Assembly (NCBI RefSeq): GCF_900105125.1 | Contig: NZ_LT629750.1 | Location: 3,472,001-3,536,000, forward strand | Source of the DNA: Bradyrhizobium canariense | GTDB lineage: Bacteria; Pseudomonadota; Alphaproteobacteria; Rhizobiales; Xanthobacteraceae | Reading direction: 5' to 3' | DNA: 64,000 nt | In this document: in pieces, positions 41,081-49,781 of the stretch | How the letters are laid out: every line of letters begins with the position of its first letter | How positions within the stretch are numbered: the first letter of the stretch is position 1 | Notes under the pieces: model-generated | What the model saw: only the letters and a program-made list of their open reading frames with translations | What the model was told of the DNA's origin: nothing | Databases searched by the model: none | Position numbers and translations under genes: made by a program

Positions 41081-41928
41081 GCCGGTGGCATCAGGCCAAG
41101 ACGTTTGGCAATGATCTTGTCGACCATCCGCTTCGGCAGGATCGCCGTGATCAGATGCCGCATCGGGTCCGGCGTAATCTGGTAGCGCACTTTTGGATTG
41201 CTTGCGGTCAGGGCTTCGGCAATCCGCTCCGCGATCTTCTCCGGCGGCAAACCGATTTCATTCAGGTGCTTGGTGAATTGGCGGACTTTTTCCAGCGCCG
41301 GCAAATAGGGCGAGTTCTGGTATCTGGACATGTCGACGTCATCAGCCTTGCTCCAGATCGGCGTTTTTACGGCGCCAGGAGCTACGATGATGACATCGAT
41401 CCTGAACAGCATCATTTCGCGGCGCAGGCTTTCCGACAGTCCCTCGATCGCATGTTTGGAGGCCGCATAGGCCGGTGTCAGCGGATTGCCGTTTTTGCCT
41501 GCCACTGAACTGATCATCACGATGCGTCCGCGCTGCCCCCTCAGCGACGGATCAACGCCGAGCAGCGGTGCGAAAGCCTGGACGGCGATGACCGGCCCCA
41601 TCACATTCACCTCCATCTGGCGGCGGAATTCGTCGGCCGACAATCCGAGCACCGGTCCCGCCATCGCGATGCCGGCATTGTTGATCAGCCCGGCCAGCGT
41701 CTCGCCACCAAGCGCTGCGCGGACCTCGCGTGCGGCGGCCAATACCGCCGCCTCGTCGGTGACGTCGAACAGCAGCGGCACAAAATTCGCGCCGAGCTCG
41801 CTCTTGAGGCGATCGGCGTCGGCCTGCTTGCGCACGCTGCCGAACACGCGAAACCCGCAATCCAACAGCAGCTTCGCCGTGGCCCAGCCGATGCCGGTGG
41901 ACGCACCGGTGATGACGACAGATCGCAT
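41077..41928 (-). CDS. short-chain dehydrogenase/reductase
   Basis: 283 residues from the ATG at 41928 (MRSVVITGAS). TGASTGIG is the cofactor loop, NNAG is at about 81-84, the catalytic triad is S in VMISSVAG, Y in YAASK and the following K, and the PGAVKTPI loop follows. Classical SDR, closest in style to enzymes acting on lipids or steroids. Followed by an LprI protein with a 4-base overlap; the divergent TetR gene 350 bases away may regulate it. Substrate unknown. Confidence 0.9.
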   Translation of the reverse strand: MRSVVITGASTGIGWATAKLLLDCGFRVFGSVRKQADADRLKSELGANFVPLLFDVTDEAAVLAAAREVRAALGGETLAGLINNAGIAMAGPVLGLSADEFRRQMEVNVMGPVIAVQAFAPLLGVDPSLRGQRGRIVMISSVAGKNGNPLTPAYAASKHAIEGLSESLRREMMLFRIDVIIVAPGAVKTPIWSKADDVDMSRYQNSPYLPALEKVRQFTKHLNEIGLPPEKIAERIAEALTASNPKVRYQITPDPMRHLITAILPKRMVDKIIAKRLGLMPPA

Positions 41929-42125
41929 GGTTGTCCCCAAAGACGTGCAGATCATTCTGCTTCGCGCTTCCGGAGGATGAGCTAAGCAGGCCAGAGATTA
42001 TAGCAAGGCCGGCAAGTTCGCCCCTCTCAATGTTGCGGCCGTTCACGCGCAACGCCGTCATCAAGCCACCGAGCCCGCTTGCCGGAAGTGCTCCCGGCAA
42101 GCGTCGGTTGACGGTTTCAGCATTT

Positions 42126-42147
42126 CATATAAAAAGGATGTTCGTTT
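42126..42147 (+). promoter_or_regulatory. TetR-associated operator-like motif, copy 1
   Basis: CATATAAAAAGGATGTTCGT followed by TT, about 130 bases before the TetR gene. The same layout (CATATAAAACGGACGTTCGTT) occurs at 47015 in front of the sterol-desaturase-family gene. The second copy holds the palindrome AACGGACGTTCGTT. Confidence 0.6.
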
Positions 42148-42276
42148 TGTTTGAGCTGCCGAGCTTCAAGGCGAATCTTGCAAGACAGGAGCATTGATCG
42201 GGCTATCCGTGCGGCCGATTTCGAACGACTGTCGCCATGCCTGGTAGCGCTTCCCAACAAATCAAGCGGAATACCC

Positions 42277-42888
42277 ATGCCCAAGGTCAAGCCGGAAACT
42301 TCGTTAGCCAGACGCGATGAAATTCTCGAAGCGGCGGAAATCTGCTTCGCCCGTCAGGGATTTCACCAGACCACGATCCGGGACGTCATCCGTGAATCCG
42401 GCCTGAGCGCCGGCTGCATCTACGGTCATTTCGCAACCAAGGAAGATATCATCCACGCCATGGGAGAGAGGCGTCACGCCCGCGACGCCATGCTGCTTTC
42501 GCCACGCGATGAGTCGATGGACCCGATAGCCACCCTTCGTGCGGTCGCGCGCGAATTCCTGATGGATCTGCAGAAGGAAGACGGGCTTCGAATCCGCAAG
42601 GTAGGCCTGCAGCTCTGGGCTGAAGCGCTCCGCAGCAAGGAAGTGCACAGCCAGGTGATAGCCGGTGTTCACGTGCCCATTTCGACGATCATCAAGCTGC
42701 TGCAACGCGGTCAGCGTCTGGGAACCGTCAGTAAAAAAATCGATCCCGCCATCATCGCGCGAACCATCGTCTCCATGGCGCAGGGTTTCGTGCTGCAGCG
42801 GGTGTGGGGAGAACCGTTTGAGGCAGCCGCCGCGCTTCAGGGATTTGATACCCTGCTCCGAGGTCTCGCACCCGACGCCCGGCGTTGA
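42277..42888 (+). CDS. TetR family transcriptional regulator
   Basis: 203 residues from the ATG at 42277 (GCGGA upstream). The DNA-binding domain is complete: RRDEILEAAEICFARQGFHQ, TTIRDVIRESGLSAGCIYGH, FATKEDIIHAMGERR. The C-terminal ligand domain (about 85-203, REFLMDLQKEDGLRIRKVGL ... QGFDTLLRGL) resembles TetR_C_6-type regulators of fatty-acid or xenobiotic genes. Its own promoter region carries a motif shared with the gene at 47064, so autoregulation and control of that hydroxylase are likely. The SDR at 41928 may be another target. Confidence 0.92.
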   Translation: MPKVKPETSLARRDEILEAAEICFARQGFHQTTIRDVIRESGLSAGCIYGHFATKEDIIHAMGERRHARDAMLLSPRDESMDPIATLRAVAREFLMDLQKEDGLRIRKVGLQLWAEALRSKEVHSQVIAGVHVPISTIIKLLQRGQRLGTVSKKIDPAIIARTIVSMAQGFVLQRVWGEPFEAAAALQGFDTLLRGLAPDARR

Positions 42889-43010
42889 GCCGGCAACGCA
42901 GGCCAACTTGAGACTGAACTCGCAGCCGACCAGGCTGCGGCAATTCATTCTTCGATGTCGTCAGCGGCCGAGCTATAATCATAAAATGCAGCACGAACGG
43001 GAGGTTGAAC

Positions 43011-43481
43011 ATGGACATTCCTGTCATTCAACAAGCCAAAATCCAGGCTCAGGTCCTCGTTCCGCTGCTGAAGGCCTTGCAGGCGGAATTGGGCGAGGAG
43101 CGAGCGAACGCCCTTGTTCGAGGCGCCCTGGGTGACACCTATCGTCGCTACGGCGAAGCGTTCTGGCGGACGAAGAATGAGAAGAACCTCGGGAAGTTCA
43201 TGTCATCCGCGTTCGCAACCTACGCCCGCGAGAACGCTCTTGATTATAACGTGATCGAGCAGTCACAGGATGCCTTCGAGATCGATGTGACGGGATGCCG
43301 GTACGCTGAGTTCTACAAGGAGCTTGGTGAGCCGGAGCTCGGATTCTTGCTGGTCTGCACTGCGGACTTCGCTACGTCAGAAGGATTCGGTCCCGACATC
43401 AAGCTCACGCGCACGCAAACCATCATGCAGGGCGCCAGCCACTGCGACTTTCGCTACAGGCGATTGAAAGCGACGGGCTGA
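43011..43481 (+). CDS. L-2-amino-thiazoline-4-carboxylic acid hydrolase-like protein
   Basis: 156 residues; GGGAGG seven bases before the ATG. The all-alpha N-terminal half (AQVLVPLLKALQAELGEERA) and the C-terminal part (EFYKELGEPELGFLLVCTAD, TRTQTIMQGASHCDFRY) match the ATC hydrolase family, with the cysteine of the C-x-aspartate type (VCTADF) and the GASHCDFRY tail conserved. Named for a Pseudomonas enzyme that opens a thiazoline ring to S-carbamoylcysteine; most members, probably including this one, have other or unknown roles. Confidence 0.85.
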   Translation: MDIPVIQQAKIQAQVLVPLLKALQAELGEERANALVRGALGDTYRRYGEAFWRTKNEKNLGKFMSSAFATYARENALDYNVIEQSQDAFEIDVTGCRYAEFYKELGEPELGFLLVCTADFATSEGFGPDIKLTRTQTIMQGASHCDFRYRRLKATG

Positions 43482-43777
43482 GCGCAAGCGGACATGCGCT
43501 CCTGAGGTCCTTCGCCGTTGCAACGCGAGCGACAAGCTCGCCGCCAATGACTTCGCCTTGATCCAGCCAGCGTCAATCAGGGCGTAAGCCCATAAGTTCA
43601 GAATGATCGGCGGACGCCCGCTTTGGTGCGCATAACGGACTCAAGTCGGACATCGCGCCATGTCCGAAAGTGCCCATGGGCGACATCCGCGCGGGCTTGA
43701 ATGCCAACTGGGACGGCTCGCCCCAATGTAAATCTTTCCAATTGCGCTACGGTAAGCTTGCGGCGATAAATTTGCCC
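43482..43777. other. gene-free stretch
   Basis: No supported gene. Contains GGACATGCGCTCC and CGGACATCGCGCCATGTCCG-like segments that could be decayed copies of the CATGTCCGCGGCATGTC repeat, but the match is too weak to call. Confidence 0.35.
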
Positions 43778-44281
43778 ATGACCCATCGGGCGATATTTGT
43801 CATCATCCCTGTCTTCGTTTTCTGCCCAATTGCACAACTGTGGGCAGAGGACAAAGAGCCGTTCGCAGTGGTTGAACTAGGAGCCGCAACGGAACGAAGT
43901 ATCCAAGAGGGTACCTATAGCGTCGGGCCTTCGGCTTCGGTTGAGTTTCCGGTCATCAAGGACTGGCTTGAAATCGAGACGGGTATCTCGCCCTTATTCC
44001 GGCCGGGTCAAACCGAATGGCAAGCCGATCTTCTCTTCAAGAAGCCGTTCACAATCAACGAGCATGTCGAGTTTATGATCGGCGCGGGTCCGCAGTTGAG
44101 TTATGCAACTGCGGCCGGCGGTACGCAGATTGCGAGCGAGCTCGCCCTTGAGTGGATGATTTGGCCTTCGGCAGACCGCAAGTTTGGTTGGTTCGTCGAG
44201 CCCACCTATAGCTACTCGTTCAGCAGGGGCCATGAGCGAGCGATCGGCGTGACCACGGGGCTCACCATGGCGATTCCCTGA
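43778..44281 (+). CDS. exported beta-rich protein, possibly outer-membrane
   Basis: 167 residues from the ATG at 43778. Signal peptide (HRAIFVIIPVFVFCPIAQLW-AE). The mature part alternates short beta-like stretches (FAVVELGAATERS, ASVEFPVIKDWLEIETGISP, VEFMIGAGPQLSY, FGWFVEPTYSYSFS) and ends with hydrophobic TTGLTMAIP, as in small outer-membrane beta-barrels. I do not recognise the family. Composition is less GC-rich than the core genes. Confidence 0.6.
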   Translation: MTHRAIFVIIPVFVFCPIAQLWAEDKEPFAVVELGAATERSIQEGTYSVGPSASVEFPVIKDWLEIETGISPLFRPGQTEWQADLLFKKPFTINEHVEFMIGAGPQLSYATAAGGTQIASELALEWMIWPSADRKFGWFVEPTYSYSFSRGHERAIGVTTGLTMAIP

Positions 44282-44426
44282 ATTGGGGCGCTCCTGACCT
44301 TCAGACTAGGGCATCGCGGATCAAACACGGACAAGGTGCCGCCTTTCGCTGACGACTGAACGCCGACTAGCGGCATGAGAGCAAATACGGAGACAACGGG
44401 AAGCAATAAAAGCTCGACCCGAGCGA

Positions 44427-45071
44427 TTACTCAGCGGGCATACCCAACGGCGGGCGTAATTCACTGAGTGCCTGTTTTGCAACCGTGGCGGCACCTTGAA
44501 GTGCAAGCGTGGCCATGATCGCGGCAACGATGACGTCGGGCCACCCGGTACCTGTGCCGAAGACACCGAAAGCCGCTAATAGAACGGCCACGTTGCCGAG
44601 CACATCATTCCGCGTGCAAACCCAAGCGGATCGCATATTTGCATCGCCGTGGCGATGGACCCATAGCAATCCGAACGACGCCGCATTCGCGACCAAGGCC
44701 ACAAATCCGACGGCCCCCATCGTGAAGGCGCTGGGCAATGTGCCGTATACAGCGTGCCAGACAGCGGTACCGACGACCCACAGGCCAAAAATTCCCATGG
44801 TCGCAGCCTTAGCCAGCGCAGCCGATGCTCGGTAGCGCAAGGCCATTCCAACCACGAAAAGGCTGATGCCGTAGTTTATCGCGTCGCCCAGGAAATCGAG
44901 GGCGTCAGCCTGGAGCGATGCCGATCCGGCCGCAAGGCCAGCGCCGACCTCGATCACAAACATTACAGCGTTGATCGCAAGAACGGCCCATAGCACCCGC
45001 CGATATTTGGCGGCGTTACCTTTGTGGGTGTCCAATCTCAAGGGCGGCGGTGTGCAGCAGCAATCAGCCAT
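44427..45071 (-). CDS. cation diffusion facilitator-like transporter
   Basis: 214 residues from the ATG at 45071. MADCCCTPPPLRL at the N-terminus has a run of three cysteines that could bind incoming metal. Six TM helices follow. QADALDFLGDAINYG is the first metal-site helix (DxxxD in place of HxxxD) and RSAWVCTRNDVLGNVAVLLA the second (N-D with C nearby). The protein lacks the C-terminal cytoplasmic domain of YiiP-type CDFs. Likely exports a divalent or soft metal ion; the unusual site residues leave specificity open. Confidence 0.87.
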   Translation of the reverse strand: MADCCCTPPPLRLDTHKGNAAKYRRVLWAVLAINAVMFVIEVGAGLAAGSASLQADALDFLGDAINYGISLFVVGMALRYRASAALAKAATMGIFGLWVVGTAVWHAVYGTLPSAFTMGAVGFVALVANAASFGLLWVHRHGDANMRSAWVCTRNDVLGNVAVLLAAFGVFGTGTGWPDVIVAAIMATLALQGAATVAKQALSELRPPLGMPAE

Positions 45072-45134
45072 ATCGATAAAATAGGTTTGGGCTCGTCTCA
45101 ATACAATTGCGCTTTTGGCGGCACATGCCTGCTT

Positions 45135-45182
45135 CGGGTCATTCGCGTCGATCTTAGTATGTCCGCGACATGTCCGGTTAGG
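45135..45182 (+). repeat. dispersed repeat, GGGTCATTCGCG / CATGTCCGCG family, copy
   Basis: CGGGTCATTCGCGTCGATCT, then TAGTATGTCCGCGACATGTC, then CGGTTAGG, between the CDF transporter and the DUF1254 gene. Compare 20465-20516 (opposite strand) and 46885-46928. Confidence 0.75.
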
Positions 45183-45348
45183 GGACGATCCGGGAAATGC
45201 CGATTGTCCGGTTTTGCAGCCAACAAAGGACATCCATCCTTACGGGTTTGGGTCGGTTGATGTTGATAGACGCGCCCGCTGTGCGCGCGTAACTTTGTCG
45301 TGCCAAGCCACGCTTGAACACAAGCCGCAAACCGGAAGGAATGTTCAA

Positions 45349-46794
45349 ATGTTGACGAAACGCGATCTCCTTCATTCCGCCGCCTTGGCTGCAATCACCG
45401 CCTCGATGGCGAAGTCAGTCCCGACGCAGGCACAGACGAGCGCCGTCCGCCCGGGCTTCTTCAAGGCAAAGGACATTGCGGAGGCAGGTTTCATCTATGG
45501 CCTGCCGATCGTAATGAATTACGGCGTCATGTACGAATACGCCGTCGATCGCAACTCGGGACAGTTCAAGGCGCCGTTCAACCAGATCAAGAACGAACCC
45601 AATGTCTTCACCTACAAGGACACAGCCATTCCCACGCCGAACAGCGACACGCCCTATTCGTTCGTATGGATGGACTTGCGGGCGGAGCCGATCGTTTTGT
45701 CGGTCCCGGCCGTGGACCCGAAGCGCTATTATTCGGTCATGCTCTGCGACGGCAATACCTATAATTACGGCTATATCGGCAGCCGTGCCACAGGCAGCGA
45801 GGCTGGCGATTACATGGTGGTCGGGCCGGATTGGAAGGGCACGACCCCGCCCGGTATCAAGAAGGTGTTCCAGTCGAGCACACAGTTTTCGGTAGCGGGA
45901 TATCGCACCCAGCTTTTCAACCCGGACGACCTCGACAACGTCAAGAAGGTCCAGGCCGGCTACAAGGTGCAGACGCTTTCCGCCTATCTGAAACAGCCGG
46001 CTACGGCTGCCGCCGCGATGGCCATCGACTTTCCGAAAATCGACAAGGAACTCGTGAAGACGGATTTCTTCGAGTACCTCGACTTCGCGCTACAATTTGC
46101 ACCCGCGCAAGAGAACGAGAAGGAGATACGCGCCCAGCTTGCGCGCATTGGCGTCGGGCCGGGCAAGACATTCAACTTCAAGGACCTCTCGCTGGAGGAC
46201 AAGCTCGAGGTCGGCTTGGGCATGAAAGAAGGCGATCGAAAGGTCGATGAGGCTATCACCAATGCCGGCAAGGCGGTCAATGGCTGGCGGGTAAGTGGAC
46301 TACCGGGCGACAGCGCCCATTACAACGGCGACTGGTTGATGCGCGCGGCCGCCGCGAAGGCCGGGATCTACGGCAACGATCCCGCGGAAGCGACCTATCC
46401 AATCACACGCATCGACAGCGATGGCCAGACGCTGGACGGCAGCAAAAATAACTACACTTTGACGTTCCCATCTGGTCAGCTTCCGCCAGTAAATGCCTTT
46501 TGGTCGTTGACCATGTATGACGGAAGAACGCAGCTCCTGATCGAAAATCCGATCAATCGCTATCTGATCAATTCGCCAATGCTGCCCAACATGAAGACGA
46601 ACCCCGATGGGTCGCTGACGCTCTACATCCAGAACAAATCGCCGGGGCCGGACAAGGAATCCAACTGGCTGCCCGCCCCGAACGACACGATCTATCTGGT
46701 GATGCGGCTCTACTGGCCGAAGACCGAGCCACCTTCGATCTTGCCCCCGGGCGAAGGGACATGGCAACCGCCCGGCATAAAGCGGGTCGCATAG
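45349..46794 (+). CDS. DUF1254/DUF1214 domain protein, exported
   Basis: 481 residues from the ATG at 45349 (GGAAGGA eight bases before). KRDLLHSAALAAITASMAKS is a signal of the Tat-like sort, though with KR rather than RR. DUF1254 in the first half (GFIYGLPIVMNYGVMYEYAV, TPNSDTPYSFVWMDLRAEPI) and DUF1214 in the second (YPITRIDSDGQTLDGSKNNY, PVNAFWSLTMYDGRTQLLIE, NTDP-like NKSPGPDKESNWLPAPNDT). Widespread in soil bacteria, biochemical role unknown. Flanked on both sides by copies of the same dispersed repeat. Confidence 0.9.
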   Translation: MLTKRDLLHSAALAAITASMAKSVPTQAQTSAVRPGFFKAKDIAEAGFIYGLPIVMNYGVMYEYAVDRNSGQFKAPFNQIKNEPNVFTYKDTAIPTPNSDTPYSFVWMDLRAEPIVLSVPAVDPKRYYSVMLCDGNTYNYGYIGSRATGSEAGDYMVVGPDWKGTTPPGIKKVFQSSTQFSVAGYRTQLFNPDDLDNVKKVQAGYKVQTLSAYLKQPATAAAAMAIDFPKIDKELVKTDFFEYLDFALQFAPAQENEKEIRAQLARIGVGPGKTFNFKDLSLEDKLEVGLGMKEGDRKVDEAITNAGKAVNGWRVSGLPGDSAHYNGDWLMRAAAAKAGIYGNDPAEATYPITRIDSDGQTLDGSKNNYTLTFPSGQLPPVNAFWSLTMYDGRTQLLIENPINRYLINSPMLPNMKTNPDGSLTLYIQNKSPGPDKESNWLPAPNDTIYLVMRLYWPKTEPPSILPPGEGTWQPPGIKRVA

Positions 46795-46884
46795 AGCGAC
46801 ACACAGAGAGCGGCCACCCGAGCACCACGCTGGAAACCTCATCGCCAGTGCGCCCGGCTGGTTGAAAGGATGCAATGTCGCCTT

Positions 46885-46928
46885 AGGGTCGTTCGCGCCG
46901 ATTTAGTATGTCCGCGGCATGTCCGGTT
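46885..46928 (+). repeat. dispersed repeat, GGGTCATTCGCG / CATGTCCGCG family, copy
   Basis: AGGGTCGTTCGCGCCGATTT, then AGTATGTCCGCGGCATGTCC, then GGTT. With the copy at 45135 (same orientation) it brackets the DUF1254 gene. Confidence 0.75.
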
Positions 46929-47014
46929 TCCGCACCCAGTCCGCCGCTGCGTCAACGAGTTCATACCCTAGCCCGAAAGGCCGCCCCCAGGAGTTGACCC
47001 GGTACCCTCGTTGT

Positions 47015-47036
47015 CATATAAAACGGACGTTCGTTC
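47015..47036 (+). promoter_or_regulatory. TetR-associated operator-like motif, copy 2
   Basis: CATATAAAACGGACGTTCGT then TC, containing the perfect palindrome AACGGACGTTCGTT, 28 bases before the start of the hydroxylase gene. Shared with the promoter region of the TetR gene. Confidence 0.65.
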
Positions 47037-47063
47037 TTTTTATAAGCTCGAAAGGGCCGCGCC

Positions 47064-47975
47064 ATGATGGATATCGGAACGATTTTTTCCCTGCCTTTCG
47101 CAGGTAGCGAAGCCGCCAGCCTCGTTTGGCCGTCCCTGGCGGTGCCGTCCAACGGAGCGCGCGTCGCCTTCCCGTTGGTCGCGTTCGCCGTGATTTTTCT
47201 GTTCGAGATCGCCTTCCCGCTCTTCAGCTACGCCCAGGGACACCTGGTGCGGCACGCCACCCGCAACCTCATTCTCACCGCGATTTTTCTCGGGATGAAC
47301 TTTCTCCTCAGCCCGCTTTCACCCTTGGCCACGGGTATTGTCACGCAAGCGGGATTCGGCGTGTCCTACTGGCTGGGACTTCCACCTGCCGGACAGCTTT
47401 TTGTTGGTATCGTGGGCCTCGACCTGTTCGCCTACTTCGCGCATGTAACGATGCATAAAATCGCGTGGTTGTGGCGCTTCCACCGGGTGCATCACTCCGA
47501 CAATGCAGTAGATGTCACGACAGCCTTCCGGGAGCATCCCGGTGAAACGTTGTGGAGAGTCGGTTGGCACATCGCGGGCGTCATCGTCTTCGGCACGCCG
47601 ATGTGGGTGCTCATCACCTATTTGTCGCTGTCCGCTTTGAACGCCCAGCTCGAACACGCCAACATTCGTGTGCCGGAGAGATTGGACCGTTGGCTCCGGC
47701 TGTTATTCGTCACGCCCAACATGCACAAGGTCCATCATTCGCGCCACCTGCCCGAGACCGACATGAATTACTCAAATCTCCTGTCGATCTGGGATCGCCT
47801 CGGCAGCACCTATAGCCATGGACCGCATTTCGCGGAGTTGCATTACGGCCTGGACGACTTCGACGATCGGGAAAAGCAATCCGTTCGCGGCTTGCTGAAG
47901 ATGCCCTTCATGAAGGCCTGGGGTCGGTCGGATACGCCATCCGAGGATGAAAGCGTGGACCGTCAGGCGGCCTAG
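47064..47975 (+). CDS. sterol desaturase / fatty acid hydroxylase family protein
   Basis: 303 residues, about four TM helices. The diiron histidine boxes are HVTMH, HRVHHSD and HKVHHSRH, with HANIR between; all are present, so an active non-haem diiron membrane oxygenase is expected, acting on a lipid or hydrocarbon. A 14-bp palindrome in its promoter matches the TetR gene's control region, linking it to that regulator. Start ATG at 47064; a second ATG follows directly. Confidence 0.92.
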   Translation: MMDIGTIFSLPFAGSEAASLVWPSLAVPSNGARVAFPLVAFAVIFLFEIAFPLFSYAQGHLVRHATRNLILTAIFLGMNFLLSPLSPLATGIVTQAGFGVSYWLGLPPAGQLFVGIVGLDLFAYFAHVTMHKIAWLWRFHRVHHSDNAVDVTTAFREHPGETLWRVGWHIAGVIVFGTPMWVLITYLSLSALNAQLEHANIRVPERLDRWLRLLFVTPNMHKVHHSRHLPETDMNYSNLLSIWDRLGSTYSHGPHFAELHYGLDDFDDREKQSVRGLLKMPFMKAWGRSDTPSEDESVDRQAA

Positions 47976-48032
47976 CCAAGCCAGCCACACTGGCCGTCTG
48001 GAAGCGATCAGGCTTGAATCGCCAACTTGCCT

Positions 48033-49598
48033 TTACTCCAATCCCGCGCGGCGAAAACCTTCCAGATAATGCTCGCGGTCGGAATCGAGCTTCCACGGCA
48101 ATTGGTGTGCGATCCAGGCGAGCGAGATATTGGGCTGCGTGCGCCGCAGCTCCTTCAGTGCGGCAGCCGAAACCTCGGTTTGGCCGGCCATGCCGGCGGC
48201 CACCGTCAGCACCCGGTAGGCGCCGGTGAGATCGCCGCGCTGGCGGATCGCTTCGCGCGCAAGCGCAATCGCCTCCGGGTAATTTCTTCCGACAAACTGC
48301 GCGTAAGCGGCGATACCATAATAAATCGCCAGCGACGGATCGCGCGGACTGAGCCTGATGGCGCCTTGCGCCGCTTCATATGAATCCCGCCAGCGGCCGC
48401 TATAGGACAGCGCCAGCGCGTAGTAGCCTTGCGCCAGCGAGAAGTTCGGGTTGAGCTGCAACGCGCATTCGAATTCGGCCAGCGAGTCGTCTAGACGCCG
48501 GGTGGAAAAACAGACGCTGCCGAGCGCGGTATGCGCCCAGGGGTCTTCGTTGTCGGCCTGGATCGCCGCGAGCGCCGCGCGTTCGGCCAGCGGCGCGGCC
48601 TTCACGATATCCGCCCAGCCCAAATGAACGCCGAACATGTGGCTGGTGGCGAGCACCGAGTGCGCCTGGCCATAGTTCGGATCGATCGCAATCGCCCTTT
48701 GCAAAAGCTCCTGCGCGGCGACGTGGTCCTGCCGCGTCACGCGCCAGTAATGCGACAGCGCCCGCATCACCAGGTCCCAGGCATCGAGGCTGTTCGGCGG
48801 CTTGCGGCGGGCGCGAAAATTCTCGGCCGCATAAATCTGCGGCTCGATCGCCGCGACAATCGCATCGGTGATTTCGTCCTGCACCGCGAACACGTCGGTC
48901 AGGTCGCGGTCGTAATGTTCCGCCCAGACGTGACTGCCGGTCGCGACATCATTGAGCTGCGCGGTGATGCGGACGCGGTCGCCGCCCCTGCGCACGCTGC
49001 CTTCAACCACGTAACGCACGCCGAGTTCCTCGGCGACCTGGTTCAGATGAACCGGCCTGCCCTTGTAGATGAAAGACGAGTTGCGTGCGATCACGAAAAA
49101 CCAGCGCACCTTGGACAAAGCAGTGATGATGTCTTCGCTGATCCCGTCGGAGAAATAGTCCTGCGCGCTGTCGCCGCTCATATTGTCGAAGGCGAGTACG
49201 GCGATCGCCGGCCGGTCGGGCACCACCAATGCCCGCCGCGGCTGCGCATTGATCTCAGGCGGTGCGCCGGGCGGCTGAAGGCCGCCCGGTTGCGCCTTCA
49301 CCTCGCCGACAAAGCGAAGCCCCTTGCGTGAAATGGTCCGGATCAGTTTCTGATCCCTGCCATTGTCGCCGACCGCCGTTCGCACAGCGTTGATGCGGCT
49401 GGTCAGGGTCGAATCCGAAACGATCCGGCCACCCCACACCAGGGCGATCAGATCCTCCTTGCTAACGACACGGTCGCGATTCTGCACCAGATGGACCAGC
49501 AGGTCGAACACCTGCGGCTGCAGGGCAACGTGATGACCGCCGCGAAGCAATTCGCGACGTTCGGTGTCAAGCGTATGATCGTCAAAGATAAATTGCAC
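48033..49598 (-). CDS. winged-helix regulator with TolB-like and TPR domains (CadC-like)
   Basis: 521 residues. An OmpR-type winged helix at about 1-100 (LQPQVFDLLVHLVQNRDRVV, SKEDLIALVWGGRIVSDSTL, LIRTISRKGLRFVGEV), a linker, a TolB-N/FlgO-like module at about 130-250 (AIAVLAFDNMSGDSAQDYFS, VRYVVEGSVRRGGDRVRITA) and tetratricopeptide repeats to the end. No TM segment, so unlike CadC it is cytoplasmic. The middle and C-terminal modules closely resemble those of the cyclase-TPR protein at 51209, suggesting the same input type with different outputs. Confidence 0.9.
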   Translation of the reverse strand: MQFIFDDHTLDTERRELLRGGHHVALQPQVFDLLVHLVQNRDRVVSKEDLIALVWGGRIVSDSTLTSRINAVRTAVGDNGRDQKLIRTISRKGLRFVGEVKAQPGGLQPPGAPPEINAQPRRALVVPDRPAIAVLAFDNMSGDSAQDYFSDGISEDIITALSKVRWFFVIARNSSFIYKGRPVHLNQVAEELGVRYVVEGSVRRGGDRVRITAQLNDVATGSHVWAEHYDRDLTDVFAVQDEITDAIVAAIEPQIYAAENFRARRKPPNSLDAWDLVMRALSHYWRVTRQDHVAAQELLQRAIAIDPNYGQAHSVLATSHMFGVHLGWADIVKAAPLAERAALAAIQADNEDPWAHTALGSVCFSTRRLDDSLAEFECALQLNPNFSLAQGYYALALSYSGRWRDSYEAAQGAIRLSPRDPSLAIYYGIAAYAQFVGRNYPEAIALAREAIRQRGDLTGAYRVLTVAAGMAGQTEVSAAALKELRRTQPNISLAWIAHQLPWKLDSDREHYLEGFRRAGLE

Positions 49599-49781
49599 GG
49601 CGCATCCCGGACGGCGTCCATCCTCAAGAAATAATCAAGCCCGTCTCACGGACAAATCAAGCGCGGGACAAAGCCTTCCCTACGCGCTTTTGGCATCCTG
49701 CACAGACCGCAGTTGTGATCTCAATCACGGATCACGGTTTGTTGCGGCCTCATTTATTCATTGCTTTGACCGGAGTCGATT

